A stretch of DNA of 64,000 nt from Polytrichum commune (taxonomy: Eukaryota; Streptophyta; Polytrichopsida; Polytrichales; Polytrichaceae), in NCBI GenBank assembly GCA_950295325.1, contig OX485805.1, positions 29,127,501 to 29,191,500 on the forward strand. The letters run 5' to 3'. The notes beneath the pieces were generated by a model. That model was not told where the DNA came from, did not search any database, and was given only the letters and a program-made list of their open reading frames with translations. The translations under genes were made by a program, and so were the position numbers. Shown in pieces: positions 1 to 12,661 of the stretch. Position 1 is the stretch's first letter, and every line of letters starts with the position of its first letter.

Positions 1-640
1 ATCACTTCACTTTTTGTACCGTAGTGTTGGACATTACTGTAAGCTCCTTGGATCACAATTTTTTAAAATTTCAACCAATAGGATAGCTTGATTTTGAAGC
101 TTCTTTGATCTTAGACCCTAATGCAAACCCCATGTAAACACAAACATACATTACAGTCATTTCTTTGAACTTTTTGCTTCCATGTAGAGAGAAGGTAATT
201 TCCATGCTTGGTTTTGGATTCAACTTATAGTTTGTTCACCATCAATCTATAAAGGGCCTGAAGGTCCACTTAGGGCCTCCAAGTGCCATATGAAGGCATT
301 CAACGCTACTTAGAATAATTTCTAGTTGATTATCTTTCTAAAGTCAATTGATTATCAATTGTGTTCTCTCAATTGGACCAACACATGTATGAAAAACAAT
401 CATATAGAGATCGGGGTTGGAACAAATGGCCTAAATCTAAATACACATTATCTATACTTGGTCACTATTGTGGCGTATTTTGACATTATCTTTATGATAG
501 ATCTAGCTCAACATCGGAACATATCAAGTGAAAATTTAAATATTTGTTGGAGTATTGTAGAAACTCTCATATAGACCATGACACGTAGCTTGAAACCATT
601 GAGGGTTGGTAGACAACCCTCATTAGGTTACTTTTCTTAT
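1..640. other. Intergenic, no gene; probable right end of a TIR element near 110-138
   Basis: I see no coding region here. The stretch around 110-138 reads GACCCTAATGCAAACCCC, which resembles the right TIR of the element at 15466-15978 and the end at about 57631-57651; the element body would lie to the left, partly outside the window. Positions 600-620 form a small hairpin (8-bp stem GAGGGTTG/CAACCCTC). Confidence 0.4.
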
Positions 641-922
641 TAGGGTACCTATATCTGAGTGGCATGTGGTTTGGTGTGGCTCCAAGAACAGATGCCAAAA
701 AGACAAGTGTTTCAAAGAGATTGGATTCCGTCCTTGTGTGACCATTTGATGAGCAAAAGAAATCTTCACTTTAACTCATAACGAGCAAGATTTTCAAATG
801 ATCTCTAGAAACTATGAGGAAGGTGACTATGGCCTCAATTTGGATTCGCTAAACACCTTTGTACTAAGATAATCCCAAGGTTCCATATTGTAGGGAAAAG
901 TGGGCTAGTCTTGAAAGGTAAC
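641..922 (+). repeat. Dispersed repeat R1, copy a
   Basis: This block shares recognisable text with four other places in the window: 30003-30335 and 32697-33395 on the plus strand, and 17443-17660 and 51500-51840 on the minus strand. Shared landmarks in order are GGCTCCAAGAACRGAT, ACATGTGTTT (here ACAAGTGTTT), a segment on ATTATGAGGAAAGTGGCTA, and AGAAGTGGGCTAGTC near the right end. No reading frame is kept. It is an old transposon piece of unknown class; the family assignment rests on by-eye alignment. Confidence 0.6.
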
Positions 923-1540
923 TACCATAGTACCTATACCACTTCGGCACTAATTTAACTTTTTTTTAATTATATTTTTAATTTCAAAAATTAATATGGA
1001 AAATTGTGATGTTCCTTCAAATTTAGGATTGTCGAACCTTAAATAGATGTTATACTAAATGATTTCCTATGAATAGCATATGTGGTAAAGGTACTACTGC
1101 ATTTAAGACCCATCTACCTTAATTAAGTCAATGTTGCTATTGAAATCGTAGAACTTGTCTTCACGTGAATTGGGGATTGAGTTATTTTGCAAAAGGGCCC
1201 TTCATAACGTTGACGACGAGGTTCATTTGGAGGACTAATAGGTCGTAGACAGACATTGGAAGTGCCAATGAATGCCATGAGGTGACATCGGAGGAGAAAG
1301 TTAAACCACATTGTTTATGGCACATGGTGTTGGCCACAATTGTTCCAAGTTCTTGTATTATTTGACCGAAAGTTTTAAGAGTGGGGGCATGAAGTTGGCG
1401 TGGAAATATAATTGAACTTCTTTCATAATCGAGTTAACCGTGAACTCACCAAATGCGGGGGACCAACTCAAGTTTCTTGAAGGAATCTCTCATATTTGTC
1501 ACTTCCCAACATTTGTGTCGGTGATCTGAAAACAAACTAG
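923..1540. other. Intergenic, nothing recognised
   Basis: AT-rich DNA with only short random frames. I see no repeat, motif or RNA gene that I can support. Confidence 0.5.
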
Positions 1541-1727
1541 GGAAGGAAGTCATTCTGCTTTACTTTGGGGCCAACAAAATTTTGAGTTTCTTTTCTTGAG
1601 TTTGATTCTACTTTGCGAGTATGCAAGTGGGGGGAAGGAAGTCATTCTGCTTTATTTTGGGGCCAACAAAATTTTGAGTTCTTTTTCTTGAGTTTGATTC
1701 TACTTTGCGAGTATGCAAGTGGGTGGG
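1541..1727. repeat. Tandem duplication, two copies of about 92 bp
   Basis: The segment starting GGAAGGAAGTCATTCTGC at 1541 is repeated at 1633, a period of 92 bp, with only a few substitutions between copies (for example TTTACTTTGG against TTTATTTTGG). Both copies end in ATGCAAGTGGG. The near identity indicates a recent local duplication. It has no coding sense. Confidence 0.9.
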
Positions 1728-3556
1728 AGGACAAAGAGATGTAGGTGCACTTAGGTGGCAAAGAATATAAGAAGATATAAAGATAAAACACGTCGACCCC
1801 TAAAACTTAACCCTTGATTTTCCAGGCCTATGAAATTTTTGAGTACGTTTCACTCAATGTTGGTTGTGGAATTTTCATAGACATGTTTTTGAGGTATTGT
1901 GGGATTTATCTATAACATCTTGATGAGGGATGGGTTATTTCGAGGGAGAACACGGGCATCAATAACCCTTTGGATTTTTTGATTATAACATTTGAAGGAA
2001 GGGGTGCACAAGAAAATGCCATATATTATCCCCCAAAACAAACCTTTGACCAATCAAATTCATCTAGAAAATGAGCAAAATGCTTGTGTGGTCCACTGAA
2101 TGGGAGCAACTCAATAACTAGGCACCTCCACAAATTCACATGTCAAAATGTGCAAGTCACAATGGGCTAGCCACCTTGCATTTGGAGTATGTAAAATGTT
2201 TCATATTTCTCACCACACACATGAAAAGAATTCCCTTAAAATTAGAGAATGTCCAAATGTTAAATTGAACAGTCAGTGTGAGCACAAAGGCTTTTGTTTC
2301 ACGAAGATCAAGAAATGTCTCACTTTTACTAAAATAAACAACATTGATTCTCATGTAAAGTTTGTATTGAAGTGGCAACCATTGATTGGAATCAACACCC
2401 TCACTTGAGCACCCAACACAACAAAAAACATGACCACTTCCCACTTTGACATTTTTAAACACATTCTAATCATCTCCAAATTGCACAGGTCATGAGTCTA
2501 TGGTTAGATATCCATATTGAATTGATATTTGATTGTAGATGAATGAGTCAGGTTGGGTCAATGCAGGGAAGAAATCACCCATCAACCCATAATGGGTTGC
2601 TTGGAAAGTTAGGGGTTAAAGAAGCCCTCCAATATTTTTCGGATACTATCAACTAAGGACAATAATTGTCTTTGTAACCCGTGGCCAATGCATCTTCAAA
2701 TCACAACAAGTTCCTTCTTTAATTGGTCAAAGTTAATTACAATGCAAGACAAATTGATTATACACTACTTCCAAGATTTAATTATTACTCACAATTATGC
2801 AATACTAGCTAAGACCCGATCAAGCCATAGTTTTGGTTGCCCTGCACAACCTACAACTACAACAACTAGGCTAACAAATAAAGCCATAGTTAATATGGGT
2901 AGCTTGTATTTCACTCTCATAGATCATAATTCTTGAACTAAGTATCAATCTAAGATTCCTACTTAACCCAAGGACAACTCATGCTTGAAATAATCCAAAG
3001 TTTGTTCTATCACCAATATGCATGATAACTCTCAATTTGTTATCCCCACAATTATTCGACTAATCAGAATTCTACCCTCATCATCTTGAGCTGGTAAGAG
3101 GGTCCATTAAACTCAACTTCTACAAATGCATCAATAAGACTATAGTACCCGTATCAACTATATTCGTGAAATGAAATGATTCATCATGTTTTTCACCCTT
3201 CACATTTCTCAACAATTGTCAAGTGGCCTCTCTCTCAGACTAACCCTTGACCTTCTAAATCTCAAACACATTTCCTCTACATTTCACATGATTTAATCAT
3301 CCACAAGTGGCTCCTCTCTCAGGTCACCCTTGGCGACTCTCAATTTCACTCTATCATAAGATAACTTCCGCTCAATCTCAGTCTACAATAGTCTCTTTCT
3401 TTTCACGTTCATTTGATTAACTATTTTCTCACTCTAGCCTAATCTTTCAAATCTCTTTCTTTGAGCGTCGGTGATTATGTATAACTCGTACTCAAAAGTG
3501 AACAATCATCTTCCTCACAAAGCTGCAATTCCATAATCACCGGGGAGATTGCTTTT
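1728..3556. other. Intergenic, no gene recognised
   Basis: Short frames of up to 101 codons occur on both strands around 2150-2460 and overlap each other antisense, so neither is credible. From about 3180 the sequence is pyrimidine-rich with CTCTCTC-type stretches. I recognise no element boundaries. Confidence 0.5.
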
Positions 3557-3570
3557 AATTCACATAATAA

Positions 3571-3612
<42 letters not shown>

Positions 3613-3704
3613 AGACAGAAGGCCGACAAGCCAACGCCAAAGCACAGGAGGCAGTTGACCACCTGGCAAGATTTCCGTCAAGTAGAGAGGAGATTTCACA
3701 GCCG

Positions 3705-3715
3705 GGATTCGAACC
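3705..3715 (-). promoter_or_regulatory. Pol III box B of the SINE
   Basis: On the minus strand this reads GGTTCGAATCC, an exact match to the tRNA T-arm/box B consensus bound by TFIIIC. It lies about 70-80 nt from the element's 5' end, as expected for a tRNA-derived SINE head. Confidence 0.9.
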
Positions 3716-3742
3716 GCCAACCTCTTCCTTGAGATTTGGGTA

Positions 3743-3753
3743 TCTCTCCACCA
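3743..3753 (-). promoter_or_regulatory. Pol III box A-like site of the SINE
   Basis: On the minus strand this reads TGGTGGAGAGA, one base off the consensus TRGYNNANNGG. The related SINE at 10.3 kb has the full match TAGTGGAGAGG at the homologous place. The spacing to box B is about 30 nt. Confidence 0.65.
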
Positions 3754-3802
3754 TCATCCGGTAGTTTAAGGTCATCTCGGACCCAATTCACATAATAAAG
3801 TT

Positions 3803-6800
3803 GAACTATGCCTCGCACATCAAATTGTTGAAGGAGACAAAGTGATTGAATAGAACAAGACTCTCTCAAGCTGCATAAAGAAAAATGCCTATCATTGCAT
3901 GTCTGTCTTGCCTCCTTATGGCGAGGGGGGTGATGGTAGTGCTTAACCGACTAGGGCCCCCTTAGCCCATGTTTATAGTTCTACTAGCTCAACTCCTTTC
4001 ATAGTTCAATGTTTTCAATAGCTAAGTACAAACTTCATCAAAATGATACTAAAATACCTATAGTGAAAATATTAACTTAAATATATGGCTCACATGAAGC
4101 CAATCTCATCGGTCATCAAGTAGGAGGTAGCATAATCATGTTGTTTGGAATTGAAATGGAATTACTATATTTTATTTCTTTTTTGTTTTGGTAAAGGTGG
4201 GGGGAGAAGGGAACATGAGAATTGTAACTGCATCGTAAACCCTAAAGTCCAAATATTTTGGTTGGGTTTGCTTAATTTTACACCCTCCACCTTCCATACT
4301 GCTTTAGTGGAGAAGCTCGAATTATCATAGCAAATGAGTTTTATAGTGTACTTATCCCAAGTGCAAAAATGTGATTTCAAAGTGGAGAGGGGGTAGAGGC
4401 TTATTTACCGTTCATACTATGGCTACTTAGATTTTAAACATAACCAATTTATCCCATTGTTGTCATTTTTTTTCTAGTAAATTGAGGGACTTACATTTGC
4501 ATGCTATCCAATAAACAATAGCTAGAATTTGAAGATCACAACATAAAAACTAATAGAATAAATTCAAGTGGTGTTATGAGCCAAAACTTGAAAACCATTG
4601 AACAAGGCCTAGGGGTGCACTCTTCATTGGAGTTAATAAATAACATGTCTGGGTGACTATGAAATAAAAAAATACCTATATATGGAAAAATAATAAGTGT
4701 GTTCAAAGGCATATGTGTTGTTGGTATGCTTGATAATAGGCTCATCTAATTATTTTCAATTTTTTTATTTAATGCGTTAAATGTTTCAACTATACATACA
4801 AAATTTACATCTTGAAAAAGTGGGTCTTTATAATTTTGTGATTCATATCACTTTCCCATGAGAAAGGCAATGAAGATTTTTTCATTGATTGCATTTGACT
4901 CATGATAATCTAACCCTATGACACATGTCATTGAAGCTAGGACAATGAATTGGATGAAACTAGCATACGTGTTGTCAAGTATTCTCTAAATCATAAGACC
5001 TCCTTTTGTACATCTACCTCTAATATGAAATCTTTGAATCCCTTCTTGTTTGTACACATTAGTGAAAAGTGATTAAACCTCCCCCTTATGTATATTATGG
5101 ACGTTGATGCTTCAATTAATGCCTTCTTTGACACCCATGTTGGTTTGTATGTGGTATGAAGAGTGCAATTCCTAAAAAACAAGGAAACTAGAAATGTATA
5201 AAACTATACAACCAAACCTAAAATTGTGCTTCATACACTCATAACAACGTCACATATCCCTAAAAATAAAATAAGAAGATGTCTTATTTCACAACACAAA
5301 ATTTGCGCAACTTGCTAAAGCATGCAAGTACAAAATGCAAGCCACACAAGAAATAATGAGAGCAAGTACTCATAGATGCAAGCACATGGAAATTATATCA
5401 TCAAGCTATGACAATTGTTTTAGGGAAGCATGGAATACGGGTTTAGAATCCAAATACCTTATGGGACTATTTGTGTCACCAACCTTGTTACACTCCTCAA
5501 GTAGCAAACCTTGTAAAAAGAACAATTAAAGAGTTCCAAGCACTACAACATTCATAGATGTTTTTTTCTACTTTGCTAACAATCAATTTCACCTAGTTTA
5601 TTTGAAATGGTGTCTCGGGGATGTCACTGCCCCTTAGAATAAGTATACACATGCGATAACATAGCAATTTATGGGGGGCTATACACTTACTTGAGTGGAT
5701 TATAATGCTTGCTAATTTTTGAAATAAAGGTTACTATTGGCACCTTATGGGTAATTCTAAATTGTTGAATGATGGATTTAATGGTACTCTATATTACTTA
5801 TGTGTAAGAAAAAAAAATCTCCAATTCCTTAAAGTCCTTAGAGTGTATGATTAATTATAAGTCTTGCGAGAAGCACATGTACAAAACAAAGAAAACAAAC
5901 ATTCTTTAGGAGTTTGAGGTTTATGGATCACACTCTAGGACGCCATATATCCAATTGACATTACAAATAGGGAAAACCAATGTGATTATGGACCCATTAT
6001 GATCAATGTCTAAGATGAATTGGTTTAAGGTGAAAAGACTAAAGTAATGTGAACATATTTTCAAAATACTACTATCAATGACAACTACAACATCATCTTA
6101 AAGAAGCATGCAAAGATCTCTAGTATGTGGTGGGGTATGTAGTACTCATAATTTCATGCCAAATTAAATTGAGTCTCACTTCTTGCGTAAGATTTCAACA
6201 TCTATGCAAGAATGGTGGTCTTAGCTCACAATCATATCACCATCTTTACTTGTAAGTGCCCGCACATAAGATGTTTCAAGGATAAGCTCTAACAATCAAT
6301 TTCCAAGTTTCACAAATATGATACGAAAATAAACATGCAATCTCAAATAAATAATCCCCCAAGGATGCTAAGTGATTAATCTACCTTAAAGTCATGCTCC
6401 AATCTCTCTCGATTGCCCAATCCCAAGCTCATTTCCAAATCCTCGGGGGGATCACACCCCCTTACATTTTGTAACCATGTGCAATAATGGGGTATTTAAT
6501 GGGGGGGTATTTATGCACCTCTCAATATTTTTTCCCTCCCTATATGTAGATATAAAGCTACTTTGACATTTTTTTTAACACCCTGTATTTATTTGTAATT
6601 ATTTAGAGAGGCTAATTTTTGGCATCATATTTTTTTTATAAATCGTACAAGTACCAAATAATAGACGGAATACTATAGCATTGCAAAATCGACTATGTGA
6701 GCAACAAACGTTCCATAACATCCATCTTGTCATTCAATCGGTTTCAATTAGTCATACCAATGCTAAACCATTCAAAATGTCGTTCAAAACACAACCAATA

Positions 6801-7109
6801 ACACTTGGATATTATTTAAAAATTTATCAATAAACATGGAGATAACAAAATGTACGAGCTAACATAGACAAGTTGTAAACACGGATAGAACAAAACAAGA
6901 AATCCAACCAATTATCACAAGACATGATTTTTTGCACAACTATCTACTCCAAAAACTAAAGATTGCATTCAAATGAAAGAAAGTTAAATACAAAAATTGA
7001 AAATATTTACTTTAATTGTATTCACAAACACATTTAATCTTGTACCAAATATTTACAATGTGAGGGGTTAGAATATAATTATGCACCCTCCAATACACGT
7101 CAATATCCT
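3803..7109. other. Intergenic, no gene recognised
   Basis: AT-rich sequence with only short frames (71 codons at most). The patches GGGGAGAAGGG (4201) and GGGGGGG (near 6502) are short G-rich runs. I could not pair any TIRs or assign any protein homology. Confidence 0.5.
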
Positions 7110-7810
7110 CTACAATGTCATGATAAGACTAAAACATTTGGAGAGGTTTAACACCAATGATGACGAATAACTAAAACTAATTGTTGGCATGAGACGGACA
7201 ACCTTCGAAGTCTCCAACCACTCCACCACGTCTTCCTCCAAGGCAAAGCGCAATCCTCTAAGTCTACCACGGTGAGGTTGCCAAATGTTGTAGCGCACCA
7301 TTGATAATCTACAAAAGATTGTTGTAGCAAAAAAACAATCAATAGAATGTTGGCATATTGGACACTACTAGCATTACTAGGATTACAGAATGGAGTTTGT
7401 AATTTTATGTTTGAAATCTTCGAAAGAAACTTATAATTATAGAGTTGAAAATGGTCATATGAGAAAAGTTGGCTCACATTTCCGAGATGATCCCAATATT
7501 GGCCATTCTGGAACCCGATCCAACCTCACGAACTTTTTTAATCTCTTTTTCATCTGAGTAATCTCCTAGTTTCCACGACATTAGTTCCAGTTTGGTGACA
7601 AAATTGGCCTCTCATAGAATGACACCGCAATCTCCAGTAGGTTCTCATCCTTTGGCTTCGAAACCACCTGTTACACAAAATCCGAACGACACATCTCATC
7701 AAAACGTACACACTTTTACAACTGTTGGTAGCGACATCAAAACATCCCACTTGAGGTAGACGTCTCAAAGAACAAGATACAAGTACAAAAGAACTTGGAA
7801 AACATCTCAT
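7110..7810 (-). pseudogene. Possible decayed coding stretch, family not recognised
   Basis: Three minus-strand frames (about 86, 109 and 63 codons) follow each other over 700 bp, and the local composition is richer in G+C than the neighbourhood. Motifs such as ALPWRKTWW or ALEEDVVEWLETSK look protein-like but match no family I can name. It may be a captured gene or transposase fragment, or chance. No catalytic motif, signal peptide or membrane segment is apparent. Confidence 0.2.
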
Positions 7811-7959
7811 CTTTCTCCGCTCACATTCATGTTGTGTAACTCTTCATCTTTCTACATCTCACATTTAGAAGGGCGTCGGAAATCAATAGCATGTCATCAA
7901 AAAACAGGCAGTGAAAGGGGAAAATCAAGGAGTTGGAATTTGAAATCAATGCTTACCGC

Positions 7960-8190
7960 ATGCGAGCGGAGCAAGCCAAATCTTTGGCGCTCGTGAAGCA
8001 CCATGTGTGAATGCTATGGAGCAAAGAAGAAAGCTCCAAAAAATGTGTCTTACCTACCCGCTTTGCGGCACGCTTCACCGCTTCACTGCTTCACACTTCA
8101 CCAACGCAAGACCTCCTACCCAAACGCTTCACCGCCTTCACGCCACTATGCTTGCCCAACCCTAAGCAAGCCCAAGGGCCATTGAGAAGT
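7960..8190. other. GC-richer patch with repeated CGCTTCAC motif
   Basis: This stretch contains several CGCTTCAC/GCTTCACAC units between about 8062 and 8130. A similar motif lies in the element at 15985-16472 (TTCGCTTCACACTACGC). It is probably a piece of a DNA transposon, but I cannot define its ends. A 120-codon frame crosses it in a biased-composition context and is not a credible gene. Confidence 0.35.
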
Positions 8191-8639
8191 CACAACATTC
8201 CTTCCCCAAAAAAAATCCACAACATTTCCCTCCATACTAATGCGTTTCATTCAAATTTGGACAAAATTTACACAATTCTTCATCCAAGTAGTCAAACCCA
8301 TAATTATTCTATTGATCCTACCACACACATTTGGGGGGATCCAATATCTAGTACCCTATTTTTTTTCTATTGATTACTAAAATGGAGGAATTATTCACCA
8401 CCCTATTTTTACAAATAATAATGTAAGGGACATATTTCAAATGCTATGGTAGATATAACAAATTTACAAAATTTATCCTCGATGAATTAAATTGACCCTA
8501 TTTTTTTTTTATCTCACGTGCTTTCTAAAATCTCAATAGTCACCTCCCCAAGCCGGAATCTCTACACAAGTATAAAAATTAAAATTAAAATTAAAAAGTT
8601 TCAAATGACCCTAACTTGAATTCGTGCACGCACGCCGCG

Positions 8640-8661
8640 CGCACACACACACACACACACC
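8640..8661. repeat. (CA)n microsatellite
   Basis: A pure run of CA dinucleotides follows a GCACGCACGCCGCGC stretch. It is an ordinary simple sequence repeat, potentially polymorphic. Confidence 0.95.
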
Positions 8662-10072
8662 AAATTGCAAATATCTCAATCTTAATCCACAAAAGAAGAT
8701 AAACTGATGTGACGACCATGGCTAAGTGATCAATCTTCCTTCAAGCCATGCTCCAATCTTTCTTGCTCGCTCGCTCCCAAGCTTACTCCCAAATCTTTGC
8801 ACTTGAAATCAAGGTTCCTCAAACGAGCCTAACTCAAATGCATCCCAACACACACCAAAATCTAGAAGTATCAATTTCAATCCGCACTAGAAGAAACATC
8901 AATGCGGCAAAGAGGATGGTAGGTTTTGGCATTGAAGATTAGGAGAGTGGGCAACATGGCCCCAACCCCCTTGAAACCCTAGGCGACAACTCACTAGTGA
9001 TTTCATCCATCCTTCAATTTCCACAAAATAATCAACAATTATTCAACCATTCTCCTCGATGGAGGTGCAAGGCATATAATATTTCATATCTAGCCCCTCC
9101 TGTCCATGGTATTTTATGTGCACCACTTAGGTAATACTATGATGTCATGTCAAAGGTTATACTACATATAATCATGTTTTGCACACCTAGAGCACCCTAT
9201 ATTATATGCAATCAATTTATAAAATTTACCCACAATTAAGATATGAGACCCTATATTTTGTTGCGCGTAGTTCCTACCTTTTTTGCCAACGCCTCCCCCG
9301 AGAATGGTGTAGAACTCTAATAGTTCAAAGCACAAGGAAGAAAACCAAGAAGAAAACATAAAGTTAGCCTAAAGATGCAACCTACATTTATTTATTAATT
9401 ACCTTTGCTATCTCTAATTCCAACTAGACTCTACTATCTGTAAGACTAAAGGACTGCACCTCAAGAAATCTAATAATTCTAAAAGGTAAAGGAGAGTTCC
9501 CCACTAGTTGAGACTATGATGTTGCACGATGTTCGCATCTCATAAGTAACGACCTTTAGTTAAGAGTACTTAACTCACCCCAAAGGCATGGGGGAAGAGC
9601 TGCTTAACTATATGCATGAAGACTTATTGAGAGGAGCTTTAACTCTTAGTTCCTACATGTACATAAGGGTCAAGGTTGGGTGGACCATGCCTTTTTTTCT
9701 TTTCTTTTTTTCCCCTCTCATTTTGAGAGATGTCACATAAAGCAACATACTGGAAAAATTCATGCAGCATCTTTTCGGGTTCTTAGTCATTGAGGGGTTA
9801 ACCCCAACATTCGAGAAGTTTTTGTTGATGATATTTTGTTGATTCATCCATGCATTTTCATCCACATTCCATAGGTCTTTAGACACTAACCTTTTGGAAG
9901 AACACTATGTTAAGGGCTATAGTAAGACTAACAATATAGTACTTAATCTCAAAAACAAATTAGTGGACACTTATTTTCTTCCTTATGTAGTTCTTATATT
10001 AGAATAAGGTGCTAGGGAGATGCCTCCCCCAAGAACTTATAAACTCCATAATTCAAAACACATTCCACGGTA
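8662..10072. other. Intergenic, no gene recognised
   Basis: Only short frames occur, and I see no element boundaries. A run of T/C (CTTTTTTTCTTTTC) lies near 9690-9712. Confidence 0.5.
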
Positions 10073-10363
10073 GGCAACTCCCATACATATATACATACAT
10101 AATGAACGTCGAGCAATTTGAAGTGAATTTGAGCCTGTTGGTCCTACCATGTTCAAGAATTCTCTTTGATGCAAGGTGGGGTTTATTGCTTACCTTCTGG
10201 TGGGTGGGCTCTTGGCTTCCTAAGTACCTAGCTAGTTTTTTCCTTCAAGTAGAGAGAAGATTTCATAGCGGGAATTGAACTCCCAACCACTTCATTTAGA
10301 AATGGGTACCTCTCCACTATCACCCGGTAGTTTAGGGTCATCTCAGACCGGGCAACTCCCATA
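10073..10363 (-). mobile_element. tRNA-derived SINE, second subfamily, with 13-bp TSD
   Basis: The element body is 10086-10350, reading on the minus strand, and is flanked by GGCAACTCCCATA (10073-10085 and 10351-10363). Its first 110 nt align with the SINE at 3574-3784: GAGATGACC, the box A match TAGTGGAGAGG, a box B-like GAGTTCAATTCCC, then GAAATCTNCTCTCTACTTGA. Beyond that the body is unrelated and the 3' end is a TATGTATGTATA-type tail instead of poly(A). So one tRNA-like head has been joined to two different bodies. Confidence 0.85.
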
Positions 10364-10763
10364 TTATATGTTACATGTTTTTGATTTATTACAATTCAAT
10401 CTAGTGCAACATGAAATGTTACATATGTTATTCGTTAGCAAATTCTTTTAGTACTTGCAAAGGCGCACCCAAATCTTCACTCTATAAGAAATTCGATTAA
10501 TTTTTTGATGTGTCAAATTCCTTTTAAAACTAAAAAAATGTAAGAGTTTTTCAATATAGGTATCTTATGGCAAACTATCCAACTAATTGGGCTATGAAAC
10601 AAAAGTATAAATACGTTTATTTTATGAAAATCAAATAATAATTCTTTAATTTGGTAAGTTTTGTGATAGAGTTGATATACATGTTTTGAACTAGCACCCC
10701 TAATTGATGTTCTACTCTACTCCAAAAGTAATCAAGACTCAACATAAGTTTTATATATAAAAA

Positions 10764-10797
10764 CTCTCTCTCTCTCTTTCAATATATATATATATAT
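10764..10797. repeat. Compound (CT)n-(AT)n microsatellite
   Basis: About seven CT units are followed, after TTCA, by about eight AT units. It is an ordinary simple repeat. Confidence 0.9.
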
Positions 10798-11639
10798 GAA
10801 TGAGATGCTTACTTGGGAACATACTACACCTTGTAATTAACATATCCATGTAACCGAACTACCACCTCAACTTGCATTCAGTTTTTGTTTGGTGTTTTCT
10901 TGGAGTTTTAGATACTATAAAACACATAAGTAAATAGCTTATGGAATTACAATACTTTTGAAATAACATAGTAAGTATGTTGACACGATGCAGTCTACAA
11001 TCTTAACCAAAGACGATTCATAACTAGAGTTTCAATTTTGGTGTCCTACACGTAGATTTTGAGCAATTTAGGATTTTGTTCTCTTTGTGAGGGATTTGTA
11101 TGTTGTTGACACATAAGCAAGTGCCGTTAAGGGTAGACATGCCTTGTTCAAAACATGAATACTATTATATTGTCAATTAGCGGACATGACACTTTGAGAC
11201 CTCTGGGCGTTTTGTTTAGGCCGTGTGCAAATAGTGTACGCGACATTAACCTCTAACTTCTTACAGCGGATTATGCTTTCATTAAATCATCTAAAAACTA
11301 AGTTTTCTAGAGCTAAATTTTTATGGTACCTAAAAGAAAAGTTGTTGCTAATGATTTTAAGTTCACATCAATACAGTAGCAATATTTAGTCATTTTCATG
11401 TTTTTTATTATTGATTTCAAGAAATTGTGATAAGTACATGCAATAAAATTTTAGTCTGGACCTTCAAGATTATGTTAAGAATAGATATACACTTTGAGGC
11501 AAGATAAAAGAGTCCATAGAAAATTAAAAATGTCAATTTAAATAAGATGAAATTACTATATATATTAATATATCAACAAAGGAAAAACTTAGTTCATTCT
11601 TGACTTCAAAATTTCTTGTGAACAACCACCTTTTTCATA
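10798..11639. other. Intergenic, nothing recognised
   Basis: AT-rich sequence without a credible frame or repeat that I can pair. Confidence 0.5.
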
Positions 11640-12661
11640 TTGGAATGGGATCATTGCCATCGACATGAGGAAGTTGGGACGATTGTACGGTGGAAACAGA
11701 GTACGATAGCCTAAGCATCACCAACCTGGAGATCTCACTTGTCGCACTCATGAACAAGTGGTTTATTATGGCAATGATATCCGGTAACTCCAACCTACAA
11801 ATTCTTTTGAGAATTTTGAATTAGTATTTTACAACCCTTGCCTCACCTACGGTGGTTACCTAACCTTGTTTTACCCCTCATTTCCGAATACAAGGGGGAT
11901 CTAAAGTGTGGCACCTTGCGGCGCCTCATGGAAGCGAACGCTCCCAATTCTATCCATCAAGGACCCAACATTTGTAGAGCAAATTCAACATCAATCACTT
12001 TGGTGGAGAAATGGTTTTATTGTGGCATCCCTTTGTACATCCCTCCCCCAAGTTTGTCAATGGGCAAACAACACTCACCTCACCATCACCGATACTTCGG
12101 ACAAAAGGTACTAACAATTTCCCTCTCCTTGGAATGTTGCGCAAACTTGTTTTGGCCTCCTTGTTGTCGAACATCTCATTTGGGAGTTATTGCTTGAAAT
12201 ATCGGAACCTTGGAGAGAAAATGAATGGACACCCCAAGAGACAAAGATGGAGAACACTATGCGTTCTTACAACGCTGGCAAAATATAAATTTGGCTGAAG
12301 AAAAAGAGATAAATATTTCGATGCGCCCTGTATTCTAATAAGATAAGGACCGCATGTAGTTGTGCCCCCATATTTCTTATTCTTGTGCCCCGCTTCGCAA
12401 AGCGACTTTTCGGTCCCAACTTTTCAGCCTTTAGACTGCTTTGCAGCCAATCCAAGAAACAGAATCATCGTAGTGTTGAGCCAATTCTTGGCTTGAATTA
12501 CGGTATTTTTTTCCTCTATGGTGGTGAGTGGGTTGGGTTCTACCTTGGAGAGCATAACATTTGACCCGTTTGGGCATTTAGAATCCCAAGGGACTTTCAT
12601 CCTAGAATTAGTTTCTTTCAAGTTTCACTCGAATTTTCCAAAGAAAACACCAAATTTACGG
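11640..12661 (+). other. Probable upstream part of a LINE relic
   Basis: Frames of up to 119 codons on the plus strand lie directly upstream of the recognisable LINE C-terminal region at 12662. The base composition matches it, but I recognise no reverse-transcriptase motif, in particular no F/YADD box. A segment near 12300-12600 may be a later insertion. Assignment to the same LINE is an inference from adjacency. Confidence 0.35.

Larger units (their letters stand above)
3557..3802 (-). mobile_element. tRNA-derived SINE, full length and young, with 18-bp TSD
   Basis: The element reads on the minus strand from 3784 (GGGTCCGAGATGACC) to an uninterrupted A tail that appears as 39 T at 3573-3611. 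It is about 210 bp long and is flanked by a perfect duplication AATTCACATAATAAAGTT (3557-3574 and 3785-3802; the last Ts of the left copy overlap the tail). An RNA polymerase III box A-like sequence and a canonical box B lie in the head, as in tRNA-derived SINEs. The pure long tail and perfect TSD point to recent insertion. The head is related to the element at 10086-10350, but the bodies differ. Confidence 0.93.

Noticed and set aside
3475-3775. Overlapping frames with poly-F or poly-K stretches on both strands
   Set aside because: They are translations of the SINE and its 39-nt T/A tail.
8011-8373. 120-codon plus-strand frame as a host gene
   Set aside because: It crosses a CGCTTCAC-repeat patch, overlaps another frame out of register and ends in a T-run. 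No protein family resemblance.
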